From contig CAMOIK010000045.1 in the NCBI GenBank assembly GCA_946615875.1, positions 1 through 12,976 on the forward strand: DNA of 12,976 nucleotides, given 5' to 3'. Shown here piece by piece: positions 6,399-12,976 of this stretch. Within the stretch, counting starts at the first letter, position 1; every line of letters starts with the position of its first letter. Below the pieces are notes generated by a model, which did not search any database, had not been told where the DNA came from, and was given only the letters and a program-made list of their open reading frames with translations. A program made the translations under genes and the position numbers. This DNA comes from an uncultured Verrucomicrobiota bacterium (lineage in GTDB: Bacteria > Verrucomicrobiota > Kiritimatiellia > RFP12 > UBA1067).

Positions 6399-7761
6399 GG
6401 CCTATGATTTCGGAGCGCAGGATGTGCAGCCACTCTGCCAGGCGCTGCGGGGTGTCGCACTCCGCGACGAGGCGCAGGTAAGGCTCGGTGTTGGACGCCC
6501 GTATGTTGAACCAGCCCTCCGCGAACTCGTAGCGGATGCCGTCCAGCCGGGAATGGGAAAGCTCGTGCGGGAAGCGCGAGGCGACGGCGGCCATGACGCG
6601 AGCGACCGCCGCCGTCTTGTCGTCCACGCGGAAGTTCAGTTCGCCTGAGTTCGCGTAGCGACCGGCGACCGGCGCGATCATCCGCGAGAAGGTCAGCCCT
6701 TTGCGCTTGGCGGCGGCGACTTCGGAGAGGATGCGCCTCGCCGCGAGGATGCCGGAGTCGCAGTCGTGGAACTCCTTGAAGTAGTAGTGGCCGGCGAGCT
6801 CGCCGCCGCACGCCGCGCCGCACTCGCGCATTTCGCGCTTCGCGAAGACGTGGCCGACGGGCACCATTCGCGGCGAGGCTCCGGCTTCGCGCAGCGCTTC
6901 TATGGCGCCTCGCGACGTGCGCACGTCGTGCAGGACCGTGGCGCCCGGCCCGTGCGGCGTGGCGGCGAAGACCGCCGGTATCAGGTAGTCGGGCTGGACG
7001 AAGCCGCCATGCTCGTCGATGAACATCGCGCGGTCGGCGTCGCCGTCGAATATAACGCCGCAGTCAAGCTCTTTTTCGCGGACAAGCGCGGCGAGCTGCG
7101 CGCGCGCCTCCTCCTTGAGAGGGTTCGGCGAGTGCGCCGGGAAGCGGCCGTCTGGCGTGTCGTTCAGTATTTCGGCGCCCGGGAAGAGGTCGTGCGCCAG
7201 CAGCGAGGCCATGCCGTTGGAGCAGTCCACGGCGTAGCGCAGCTCCTCCAGCGCGGAGTCGGGCGTGGCCTTTCGCTGCCATGCGGCGTAGCGTTCGAGG
7301 CATTCCCGGCCGTCGGCTTCGGAGATGCCGGACGCGGCGCCTGGCGGGGGCAGCGGTCTGGATATGGCGTCGAGGACCCTGTCTAGTCCGTCTGCGAAGC
7401 CCACCGGGACGGCGCCGCGCCGCGACACCTTGAGGCCGTTGTCGCCCGGAGGGTTGTGCGAGGCGGTCACCATCACGCTCGCGTCGTAGCCGTCTTCCGC
7501 CGTGAAGAAGTACACCATCGGCGTGGTGCATAGTCCGATGTCGGTGACGTCGGCGCCGGACTCGGCCAGCCCCTTGACGAGCGCGTCGCGCACGTCTGCG
7601 CCGGTTTCGCGGCAGTCGCGGCCCACGAGCCAGCGCCTGGCGCCCAGCGTCGCCGGCAGAGCGCGTCCCACGCGGTATGCGGTGTCGAGCGTGAAATCGA
7701 CGCCGAACGTCCCGCGCATGTCGTAAGCCTTGAAGAAAGCGCTCTCATTCACGGTTTGCAT
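6388..7761 (-). CDS. manB: Phosphomannomutase/phosphoglucomutase
   Basis: This alpha-D-phosphohexomutase interconverts hexose 6- and 1-phosphates through a phosphoserine enzyme, supplying sugar-1-phosphates for nucleotide-sugar and envelope polysaccharide synthesis. The 457 residues show the four family loops in order: phosphoserine loop TASHNP (99-104, S101), metal loop DGDADR (239-244), sugar-binding GGELAGHYYF (319-328) and phosphate-binding RASNTEP (421-427). The N-terminal FKAYDMRG and the YYFKEFHDCDSG stretch resemble enterobacterial ManB/CpsG more than GlmM. One oddity is that the sugar loop reads ELAGH where ESGH-type members have Glu-x-Ser; the Ser is replaced by A323. Preference for mannose or glucose is therefore uncertain. 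The start overlaps the upstream HAD gene by 17 bases, with GGAAAGAG as a plausible Shine-Dalgarno; the end overlaps the PHP gene by 11 bases. Confidence 0.9.
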   Translation of the reverse strand: MQTVNESAFFKAYDMRGTFGVDFTLDTAYRVGRALPATLGARRWLVGRDCRETGADVRDALVKGLAESGADVTDIGLCTTPMVYFFTAEDGYDASVMVTASHNPPGDNGLKVSRRGAVPVGFADGLDRVLDAISRPLPPPGAASGISEADGRECLERYAAWQRKATPDSALEELRYAVDCSNGMASLLAHDLFPGAEILNDTPDGRFPAHSPNPLKEEARAQLAALVREKELDCGVIFDGDADRAMFIDEHGGFVQPDYLIPAVFAATPHGPGATVLHDVRTSRGAIEALREAGASPRMVPVGHVFAKREMRECGAACGGELAGHYYFKEFHDCDSGILAARRILSEVAAAKRKGLTFSRMIAPVAGRYANSGELNFRVDDKTAAVARVMAAVASRFPHELSHSRLDGIRYEFAEGWFNIRASNTEPYLRLVAECDTPQRLAEWLHILRSEIIGHED

Positions 7762-8359
7762 CGAAATCTCTTTCCGCCTGTTCGTTGGTGACGAAGCGTA
7801 TGGCGCGCCATCCTGCGTCGCGCGCGCCCTGGCAGTTCGCCTCGGAGTCGTCGAAGAAGAGAAGTTCCTCGGCGGGCAGGCCTATGCGCGAGCGCAGGAT
7901 TTCGTATATCTCCTTTCGCGGCTTGCAGGTGCGGACCAGCCCGGAGACGACAATGGCGTCGGCGAGCGCGATGAAGTCGGCGAAATGGCGCTGGAAGCGC
8001 ACGGCCAGGTCCGGCGCCATGTTGGTGAGGATGCCGATCCTGTAGCCCTGCGCCTTGAGAGACTTCATCCAGGCCAGGGTGCGCTCGTTGCGGAACATCC
8101 ACGAGGCGTAGTCGGCCTCGATCACTGCGGCGGTGGCGTCTTGCGGCACTTCGATGCCGGCGTCGCGCCAGGCGCGGGCGTAGAACTCCTCGATGGTGAT
8201 GTCGCCTGCGTCGTAGTCGCGCCTGTGGGTGGCGAAGCCCTTTGCGACGGCCTCCCACGGTATGGAGAGCCTGGCCGCGACATCCCTGACGCGCTCCGGC
8301 ATGGAGGTGGTCGTCATCACTCCGCCGAAATCGAACACTACTGCTTTCGTCTTTCCCAT
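7745..8359 (-). CDS. HAD-superfamily phosphatase, YihX-like
   Basis: The 204-residue protein carries the HAD motifs: nucleophile D10 in VVFDFGGV (motif I), T112 in ILTNM (motif II), K147 in KPRKEIYE (motif III) and the metal-binding DD (170-171) in FFDDSEAN (motif IV). Motif I is D-x-G rather than D-x-D, as in the YihX (glucose-1-phosphate phosphatase) and epoxide-hydrolase N-terminal phosphatase group. The helical cap lies between motifs I and II (about 20-95). Catalysis is inferred from motifs; the substrate is unknown. I chose the ATG at 8359 (MGKTKAVVFDFGG) because it starts right at the first strand of the fold. A TTG at 8410 in the same frame would overlap lnt and add 17 unlike residues. 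The gene lies 43 bases after lnt and overlaps the mutase start by 17 bases. Confidence 0.85.
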   Translation of the reverse strand: MGKTKAVVFDFGGVMTTTSMPERVRDVAARLSIPWEAVAKGFATHRRDYDAGDITIEEFYARAWRDAGIEVPQDATAAVIEADYASWMFRNERTLAWMKSLKAQGYRIGILTNMAPDLAVRFQRHFADFIALADAIVVSGLVRTCKPRKEIYEILRSRIGLPAEELLFFDDSEANCQGARDAGWRAIRFVTNEQAERDFDANRE

Positions 8360-8378
8360 GTCTTTCTCGTTGCTGTCT

Positions 8379-8396
8379 GCGGCGGTGCGCCGCCGC
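8379..8396 (-). other. All-GC hairpin in the lnt-HAD gap
   Basis: In the - strand transcript, GCGGCGG, loop CGCA, CCGCCGC makes a perfect seven-bp GC stem with a tetraloop. It sits between the lnt stop (8403) and the HAD start (8359), about 20 bases before that ATG. No U-run follows, so it is not a standard intrinsic terminator. It may pause polymerase, protect an mRNA end or damp expression of the downstream genes. Confidence 0.5.
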
Positions 8397-8402
8397 GCGT
8401 GG

Positions 8403-10019
8403 TCATGCAAGGATTTCGTCTTCCACGGCCGCCGTCCCCTGCGGGCGGCGCGGGCGCAAGGTGGATAGGATCATCGCCGCGAGGACGGCGAATGCGATCG
8501 CCAGCGGCTTGTCGCCGAAGCGCACGTATGGCGTGGGCGCGGCGTCCGGCGCGGCTGGCGCGACGCGCTCCACCATGACGCCCCGCGCGTCGATGCGCGG
8601 CCTGCCGTTTTCGTCTGCCAGCCACGTGGCGACGCCCGAAGGCGATATTGCGCCCGTGACGCCGGAGTTGCCCACGCGCACGACCGGCAGGCCCGTCTCC
8701 ACGGCTCGCGCGACGGCCTGCCAGGCGTGCTGGACGGTCTCTTCTGAACGTGAAAACCATGCGTCGTTCGTGATGAACACGAGGAGCCTCGCGCCCAATT
8801 CCGCGAGGCGTCGCACATGGGCGGAGTCGGTGTCCTCGTAGCAGATCGCCACGCCCAGGCGGACGCCGTCCAGCTCCAGCGTCTTGAGTTCGCCCGGCGT
8901 GCAGCTGCCGACCGGCGCGAGCCGCTGAAGCGAGGTGAAGGTCTTGTCGAACGGTATGAACTCGCCGAACGGTACGAGATGCACCTTGTCGTAGATTTGC
9001 AGCGTGTCGCCGGAGTAGAGTGCGGCGCAGTTGTAGAGGCGGCGCTCCGCGTCGCGCCGCGCGCCGCCGCCGAGCACCGCCTTGGCGCCGGTGGTCTCCG
9101 CCGCGAGGCGTGCGAACTCGCCGGCGCGCGCGGAGCCGACGGCGCCGAATTCGCCGAACGCGCTTTCCGCGAGGACGACGAGGTCGGGGCGGAGCGGAGC
9201 TGCGCCCTCCAGGAGGCGCGAGAAGGTTTCCAGCGGGTCGGCGCGATCGCCGGTGTCGAAGACGCACGGGAGATTCGGCTGGACGAGCGCGACGGAAAGC
9301 GAGGAGCCGCGCGGCGTCGCGGCAGGCGTGCGCACGGACGCCGCGAACACGCCCCATGCGAGCGCCAGCGGCAAGAACGTCTCGATGCTGCGCAGCCATT
9401 TCGGCGCTGCGCATGCGGTCTTCATGCGGTCCAGCCCGGCGAACATCCTCTCCGCGATGGAGGCGATCGTGCCCGCGACGAGCACCACGAGCGCGCCGAC
9501 GAGATACACGCCGCCGAGCGCCGCCGGGTCGGCGAAGCCCGCGTTCACGGCCGGCACGCCGACGTGGTTCCAAGCGAAGCCGCCGAAGAGGCGTGAGCGC
9601 AGCAGCTCCAGCCCCGCCCACAGCACCGGCTCGACGAAGGCCAGCATGGCCAGGCGCCGCCAGTATGCGCCCCGCCTCGCCCAGAGCCATGCGGTGGAGG
9701 AAAGCCACCCGAACGCGCCGAAGTAGAGCGCGCAGTATGCGGCGAGGGCGAACCATCCCAGCGCGACGAGCGGCGCGGGTCCTCCGTTCTTGACGATCGC
9801 CGGCATCCAAGAGAGCGATGCCAGCCAGAAGGCCGCGCCGTTCGCCAGCCACACGAGCGTGGCTTTGCGCCTGTTGCCGCGCCTGGCCAGCCACAGCAGA
9901 GGGGCGAGGCCGAACACCACGTCCATCTTTTCGCCAAGCGGCGGGAACGCCGCCCACATCAGAAGCCCGGGCACGAGCCAGAGCGCGTTCGCCAGCATCG
10001 AGACTAGTTTCCTGAACAT
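8403..10019 (-). CDS. lnt: Apolipoprotein N-acyltransferase
   Basis: Lnt adds the third acyl chain to the N-terminal cysteine of lipoproteins in the inner membrane, preparing them for Lol sorting. The 538 residues are close to the usual 500-540. The N-terminal part is hydrophobic, with about six or seven membrane segments between residues 5 and 230. A periplasmic nitrilase-like domain follows (about 240-485), and a final membrane helix (504-521) comes before a short Arg/acidic tail. The catalytic triad is visible: E285 in VLAESAFGE, K345 in YDKVHLVPFGE and C393 in AICYED. The NDAWF segment (418-422) is also typical. The start at 10019 is supported by AGGAAA (10025-10030 on the complementary strand) five bases upstream. 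It follows the U32 gene by 25 bases and precedes the HAD gene by 43. Its presence supports a diderm host. Confidence 0.95.
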   Translation of the reverse strand: MFRKLVSMLANALWLVPGLLMWAAFPPLGEKMDVVFGLAPLLWLARRGNRRKATLVWLANGAAFWLASLSWMPAIVKNGGPAPLVALGWFALAAYCALYFGAFGWLSSTAWLWARRGAYWRRLAMLAFVEPVLWAGLELLRSRLFGGFAWNHVGVPAVNAGFADPAALGGVYLVGALVVLVAGTIASIAERMFAGLDRMKTACAAPKWLRSIETFLPLALAWGVFAASVRTPAATPRGSSLSVALVQPNLPCVFDTGDRADPLETFSRLLEGAAPLRPDLVVLAESAFGEFGAVGSARAGEFARLAAETTGAKAVLGGGARRDAERRLYNCAALYSGDTLQIYDKVHLVPFGEFIPFDKTFTSLQRLAPVGSCTPGELKTLELDGVRLGVAICYEDTDSAHVRRLAELGARLLVFITNDAWFSRSEETVQHAWQAVARAVETGLPVVRVGNSGVTGAISPSGVATWLADENGRPRIDARGVMVERVAPAAPDAAPTPYVRFGDKPLAIAFAVLAAMILSTLRPRRPQGTAAVEDEILA

Positions 10020-10044
10020 ATGCGTTTCCTGTCGTATGCCGCCG

Positions 10045-12219
10045 TCATTCGTCCCACGAGATGTCGAAGCGCGTGGAGACGCCAGGCGGTGTTTCGAAGC
10101 GGCGCGGTTCGCGCCGCGCGGTGATCCACAGCGGACCCTGGCGCCGCACGACGAACGGTTCGTGGCAGTCGCCCGGCTTGTTCAGCGAAATGAAGAGCGG
10201 CGTCGCTTGGCGTTCGAGGAACTCCACCTCCGCTCCGGAGTCGGCCAGCGCGGCGAGGTTGGCTGGCGTGTTTTCGGGGCTTGCCACCACCCGCGAGACG
10301 CCGAGCGAGCGCAGCGCGGCCAGCGCCGCCGAGTTGAATGCGTAGAGCGTCCAGTCCGCCGTGACGTCGGCGACGCCGAGCGACTTGAGCATGCGCAGCG
10401 TGGCGAGGTCGGAAGCCTCCCATTTGGCGAAGCCCTCGCGCAAGTGCCGCTTCACCATGTGGCGGAGCCTTGCGAACTCCGCGTCCGGCGTGAAGACTGG
10501 CAGCGCGAGGCGGCAGCGCGCGGCGAGTTCCTGCGGGACGTCGCAGGGCTGAGAGTCGGCGCCGACAAGAATGATGACCTCCGCCCAGTCGCCTTCCGGC
10601 ACCTGCTGGCCGACGCGAATCCTCGCGCGTCTCGCGGCCGAGCCGCATTCGGAAGCGGCGTGGAACGCGGCGAGCGAGCGCATGGCCGCGGCGACCTTGG
10701 CCTCGCGTCTCGCCGTCCTGTCTTCGTCGAGGCGGGCGACGAGGCGGCGGCGCAGGTCGTTCAAGACGCCGGCCGGCGCGAAGAGACTCTGCGGATCGTC
10801 GAGGGCGAGCGAAGACAGGAAGTAGTCGGTGCCGCCGAGTCTGGAGAACGCCTTTTCCGCGGCCTCTCGCGTGGCGGCGGGGTTTTTCGCGGCCGCGAAC
10901 CCGCCGGTGGCGGTGACGCGCGCGCCAAGCGCCTCGGCGGAGATTTCGTGCGGCGCGATTGCCAGCGCGACGTCCAGCCCGGTCGTGCCGGGATAGTCGC
11001 TTGCGCGGTGGGAGGGCACCGGGAAGCGGCGCTTCATCTCGTTCGACATCGAGCAGCACACCGTGTCGCCGGGCGCGATTTCCGCCGCCTGCTCGCCAGT
11101 CAGCAGCACTTCTACGTCGGAGTGCGCTTCGGCGGAGAAAGCGACGGAGCGCGAAATCGCCAGGCGCATTTCGCCAATGCCGAAGCCGCACTTCTTCGCG
11201 CCGTCGCGCGCGACGATCTGCAGTCCGTCATGGCGCTCCAGCGGGCGGTTGGAGTGGAAGCGCAGCCAAGCGCGCCCCTCGCGGTCGCGCGTGACGCGCT
11301 TGACGGTGCCGATCTCCGTGCCGACATGGCCGAGCGACGAGGAGTCCAGCACGTCTTCTTCGCCCGTGCGCCCGTGCAGGTAGAGTTTGGTGGTGCGGCG
11401 CGAAAAGACGGTCTCCAGGTCGGCGGTGGATACGGTGGACGGCGAGCCGTCGAGGATTTCGCGGTAGTGGCGCACTGCGCTGGCCACGTAGAGAGGGCTT
11501 TTCATGCGGCCTTCGATCTTCAGCGACTTCACGCCCGCCGCCGCCAGCAGCCGCGCGTCGGCGCCGAGGCGCAGGTCGCGCATGGAGAAGGGGAAGGTGT
11601 TCTTGGCGTCGCCGCCCGCCATGCGGCAGCAGTATGCGCACCTGCCGCGATTGCCGCTGCGCCCGTTCTCCATCGCCGAGAACAGGCAGAGGCCCGAGAG
11701 GGAGTAGCAGAGCGCGCCGTGGATGAAGCATTCGATTTCGATGCCGCCGCGCTTTGCGATCGACTCGATTTCCGCGAGCGTCAGTTCGCGGGCGAGGACG
11801 GCGCGGACGAAGCCCAGTTCCTTGAGCGCGAGGACTCCTTCAAGGTTGTGCGCGACCAGCTGGGTGGAGGCGTGGAGCGCCAGCGACGGGAAGAATTCGC
11901 GCGCGATGCGCGCCACGCCGAGATCCTGCACGATCACGCCGTCCACCCCGATGTCGTCGAGCAAGGCCAGCTGCTCCGCCGCGCGGTCCATCTCGTCTTC
12001 TTCCACCACCGTGTTGAGGGTGACGTAGATTTTGCGGCTTCGCGCCTTCGCCACCCTCGCCAGCGCGCGCAGGTCTGGTTCGTCGAGGTTTTTCGCGAAC
12101 GCGCGAGCCGAGAACGCCGTCATCCCGCAATACACCGCGTCCGCCCCGGCGGCGAACGCCGCGAGCGCCGTGTCGAAGTCGCCTGCCGGGGCGAGCAGTT
12201 CCGTGTCGTTCGCCGTCAT
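10045..12219 (-). CDS. U32-family protein, RlhA-like (probable RNA hydroxylation)
   Basis: This is a 724-residue U32 'peptidase' family member. The family now includes RlhA (23S rRNA C2501 hydroxylation), TrhP (tRNA U34 hydroxylation) and UbiU/UbiV, rather than clear proteases. The N-terminal barrel begins ELLAPAGDFDTALAAFAAGADAVYCG (split here as ELLAPAGDF near residue 7 and GADAVYCG near 25). The U32 signature ECFIHGALCYSLSGLC lies at 163-178, followed by C194, C197 and C198. C164-x6-C171 plus later cysteines fits the Fe-S ligand pattern described for UbiU/V. Residues about 265-400 (FSRRTTKLYLHGR, GHVGTEIG) resemble the extra domain of RlhA-type members. The remaining 300 residues include a second barrel-like part with FNSAALAALRSLG and SPENTPANLAAL. 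The length is similar to or slightly above RlhA. The start at 12219 overlaps the trmB stop as ATGA, so translation is probably coupled; a start at 12270 would add 17 Arg-rich residues. The RNA target is inferred only from family and neighbour. Confidence 0.85.
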   Translation of the reverse strand: MTANDTELLAPAGDFDTALAAFAAGADAVYCGMTAFSARAFAKNLDEPDLRALARVAKARSRKIYVTLNTVVEEDEMDRAAEQLALLDDIGVDGVIVQDLGVARIAREFFPSLALHASTQLVAHNLEGVLALKELGFVRAVLARELTLAEIESIAKRGGIEIECFIHGALCYSLSGLCLFSAMENGRSGNRGRCAYCCRMAGGDAKNTFPFSMRDLRLGADARLLAAAGVKSLKIEGRMKSPLYVASAVRHYREILDGSPSTVSTADLETVFSRRTTKLYLHGRTGEEDVLDSSSLGHVGTEIGTVKRVTRDREGRAWLRFHSNRPLERHDGLQIVARDGAKKCGFGIGEMRLAISRSVAFSAEAHSDVEVLLTGEQAAEIAPGDTVCCSMSNEMKRRFPVPSHRASDYPGTTGLDVALAIAPHEISAEALGARVTATGGFAAAKNPAATREAAEKAFSRLGGTDYFLSSLALDDPQSLFAPAGVLNDLRRRLVARLDEDRTARREAKVAAAMRSLAAFHAASECGSAARRARIRVGQQVPEGDWAEVIILVGADSQPCDVPQELAARCRLALPVFTPDAEFARLRHMVKRHLREGFAKWEASDLATLRMLKSLGVADVTADWTLYAFNSAALAALRSLGVSRVVASPENTPANLAALADSGAEVEFLERQATPLFISLNKPGDCHEPFVVRRQGPLWITARREPRRFETPPGVSTRFDISWDE

Positions 12220-12902
12220 GCCAGGTCGAAGTTTTCGCAGCGGCGCTTGACGCCTTCGCGGGGCTCGCACTCCGGCGGGATAGTGAGAGGCGGCAGCGGC
12301 GCGTCAGGCGCGTCGAGCGTCCGCCATGCGGCGGCGTGTATGGGCAGGCCCTGCGAACGGAACTCCGTCTCGAACTCCGTCCAGACTTCCGGCGGGCGCT
12401 CCATGGGCGCGACAGGCTCGTAGCGGCTGTCTGCGGCGAACCATTCGCGCACGGCCTGGAAATATTCCGCATGGTCGGTGGCGAACTCAATGCGCCCGCC
12501 GATCTCCAGGCGTTTCCAGAGCGCGTCGAGGAAGCGCGGGCCGAAGAGGCGGTGCGAATGGTGCTTTTTCTTCGGCCATGGGTCCGGGAAGAAGACGAAG
12601 ACCTTTCTGGCGTGGTGGGCCGGCAGCAGGTAGTGGAAGGCGTACAGCGCCTCGAGGCGCAGCACGCGCAGGTTGCGTATGCCGGCGCGGCGGCATTTGC
12701 CGATGACGCTGCGCACCCTGCCGAGCATCCTTTCTATGCCCAGGAAGTCGCAGTCCGGGTTGGCGGCGGCGCGGCGCGTGAGGAAGGTGCCCGCGCCGCA
12801 CCCGACCTCGATCTCCAGAGGTCGCTCCAGGTCGAACTCAAGCGGCTTGCAGGGGTCGGCTACCTTTATGAACCAAGGTTCTTCCAGCGGTTCTTTCTTC
12901 AT
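12216..12902 (-). CDS. trmB: tRNA (guanine-N7)-methyltransferase
   Basis: TrmB uses S-adenosylmethionine to methylate G46 in the variable loop of tRNAs. The 228 residues match the family. The SAM-binding loop is EVGCGAGTF (32-40), with the acidic ribose contact in LGIE (54-57). The family signature FPDPWPKKKHHSHRL runs 105-119, where the usual KRHHKRR is altered but basic. TDHAEY lies at 142-147, and the C-terminal TEFETEF (175-181) is the substrate/SAM-binding T-x-x-E motif. After the core an extra tail of about 35 residues, rich in Pro and Arg, ends CENFDLA. The ATG at 12902 follows AAGGA (12913-12917) by ten bases; GAGG also touches the ATG but is too close to act. It is first in the - strand operon, about 23 bases after the predicted transcription start, and its stop overlaps the next start as ATGA. 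Confidence 0.96.
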   Translation of the reverse strand: MKKEPLEEPWFIKVADPCKPLEFDLERPLEIEVGCGAGTFLTRRAAANPDCDFLGIERMLGRVRSVIGKCRRAGIRNLRVLRLEALYAFHYLLPAHHARKVFVFFPDPWPKKKHHSHRLFGPRFLDALWKRLEIGGRIEFATDHAEYFQAVREWFAADSRYEPVAPMERPPEVWTEFETEFRSQGLPIHAAAWRTLDAPDAPLPPLTIPPECEPREGVKRRCENFDLA

Positions 12903-12931
12903 CCTCTCGCAGTCCTTCGTGTGATGCGCAC

Positions 12932-12942
12932 ATTATAGCATA
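12932..12942 (-). promoter_or_regulatory. trmB operon promoter, extended -10
   Basis: The - strand reads TATGCTATAAT, an extended -10 with perfect TATAAT (12937-12932), identical over 11 bases to the carB promoter. At 17-base spacing the -35 is GCCACA (12960-12955), sharing only ACA with the consensus, as at carB. Transcription would start near 12925, leaving a short 20-25-base leader that contains the AAGGA site of trmB. It should drive all six - strand genes, as I see no other clear promoter in the operon gaps. Confidence 0.7.
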
Positions 12943-12944
12943 AT
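12939..12944 (+). promoter_or_regulatory. Possible tRNA promoter, -10 CATAAT
   Basis: CATAAT matches TATAAT at five of six bases and points right, overlapping the leftward trmB -10 within ATTATAGCATAAT. Start of transcription would fall near 12951, about eight bases before the first base of the probable tRNA, a usual short leader. The -35 at 17-base spacing (TTCGTG, 12916-12921) is poor. Confidence 0.35.
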
Positions 12945-12958
12945 TTGCCGATTGTGTG

Positions 12959-12976
12959 GCGGGTGTAGTTCATCGG
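12959..12976 (+). tRNA. tRNA-Gly, 5' end only (cut by window edge)
   Basis: The last 18 bases, GCGGGTGTAGTTCATCGG, fit the 5' end of a tRNA. They read as acceptor strand GCGGGTG, U8 and A9, D-stem GTTC, A14 and the D-loop GG. The acceptor sequence and GTAGTT are typical of bacterial glycine tRNAs, especially those with UCC or CCC anticodons. The anticodon and the 3' half lie outside, so identity is inferred from the 5' end alone. It would be transcribed away from trmB. Confidence 0.6.

Noticed and set aside
8338..9957. 539-codon - strand frame overlapping lnt in another register
   Set aside because: Arg-rich shadow translation; the lnt frame alone has the membrane segments and Glu-Lys-Cys triad.
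12220..12270. Longer N-terminus for the U32 protein
   Set aside because: The added 17 residues are Arg-rich and lie within trmB; the ATGA overlap at 12216-12219 and the family start TELLAPAGD support the shorter form.
9790..12423. 877-codon + strand open frame antisense to lnt, the U32 gene and trmB
   Set aside because: It is a shadow frame caused by strong third-position GC; the translation is Arg/Ala/Val-rich and low-complexity, while the opposite strand encodes recognisable families throughout.

Overview
The window is ordinary, densely packed bacterial chromosome. It is GC-rich, with codons that strongly prefer G or C at the third position. It holds nine complete protein genes, the first 18 bases of a tRNA gene at the right edge, two clear promoters and several structured non-coding stretches. 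An apolipoprotein N-acyltransferase (lnt) implies a diderm (Gram-negative-type) cell with lipoproteins. Gene content, high GC and unusual purine-rich intergenic repeats suggest a Verrucomicrobia/Lentisphaerae/Kiritimatiellae-like lineage, but that placement is an inference and not secure.

Layout, + strand (1-5464): a promoter with an extended -10 (50-58) is followed at once by a leader that can fold into a long imperfect hairpin (65-132). Then come carB (carbamoyl-phosphate synthase large subunit), obg (ribosome-assembly GTPase) and panB (ketopantoate hydroxymethyltransferase). The carB-obg and obg-panB gaps (108 and 58 bases) are filled by degenerate G-rich sequence with a nine-base period (roughly GGTTTGAGA). 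In the first gap the repeat is arranged as an inverted repeat.

Layout, - strand (12902 down to 5481): a probable six-gene operon, read right to left, runs trmB (tRNA m7G46 methyltransferase), a U32-family RlhA-like protein, lnt, a YihX-like HAD phosphatase, a phosphomannomutase/phosphoglucomutase and a PHP-domain phosphoesterase. Three junctions overlap (4, 17 and 11 bases) and the other two gaps are 25 and 43 bases. The operon meets panB tail to tail with 16 bases between the stop codons.

Right edge: the - strand promoter of trmB overlaps a weaker + strand -10 that points at the start of a probable tRNA-Gly gene. The genes serve nucleotide, coenzyme A, lipoprotein and sugar-phosphate metabolism plus RNA modification. 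I see no mobile element, CRISPR array, defence system or novel multi-gene system. The parts most worth a second look are non-coding: the carB leader structure, the nine-base repeat blocks, and the divergent trmB/tRNA promoter.
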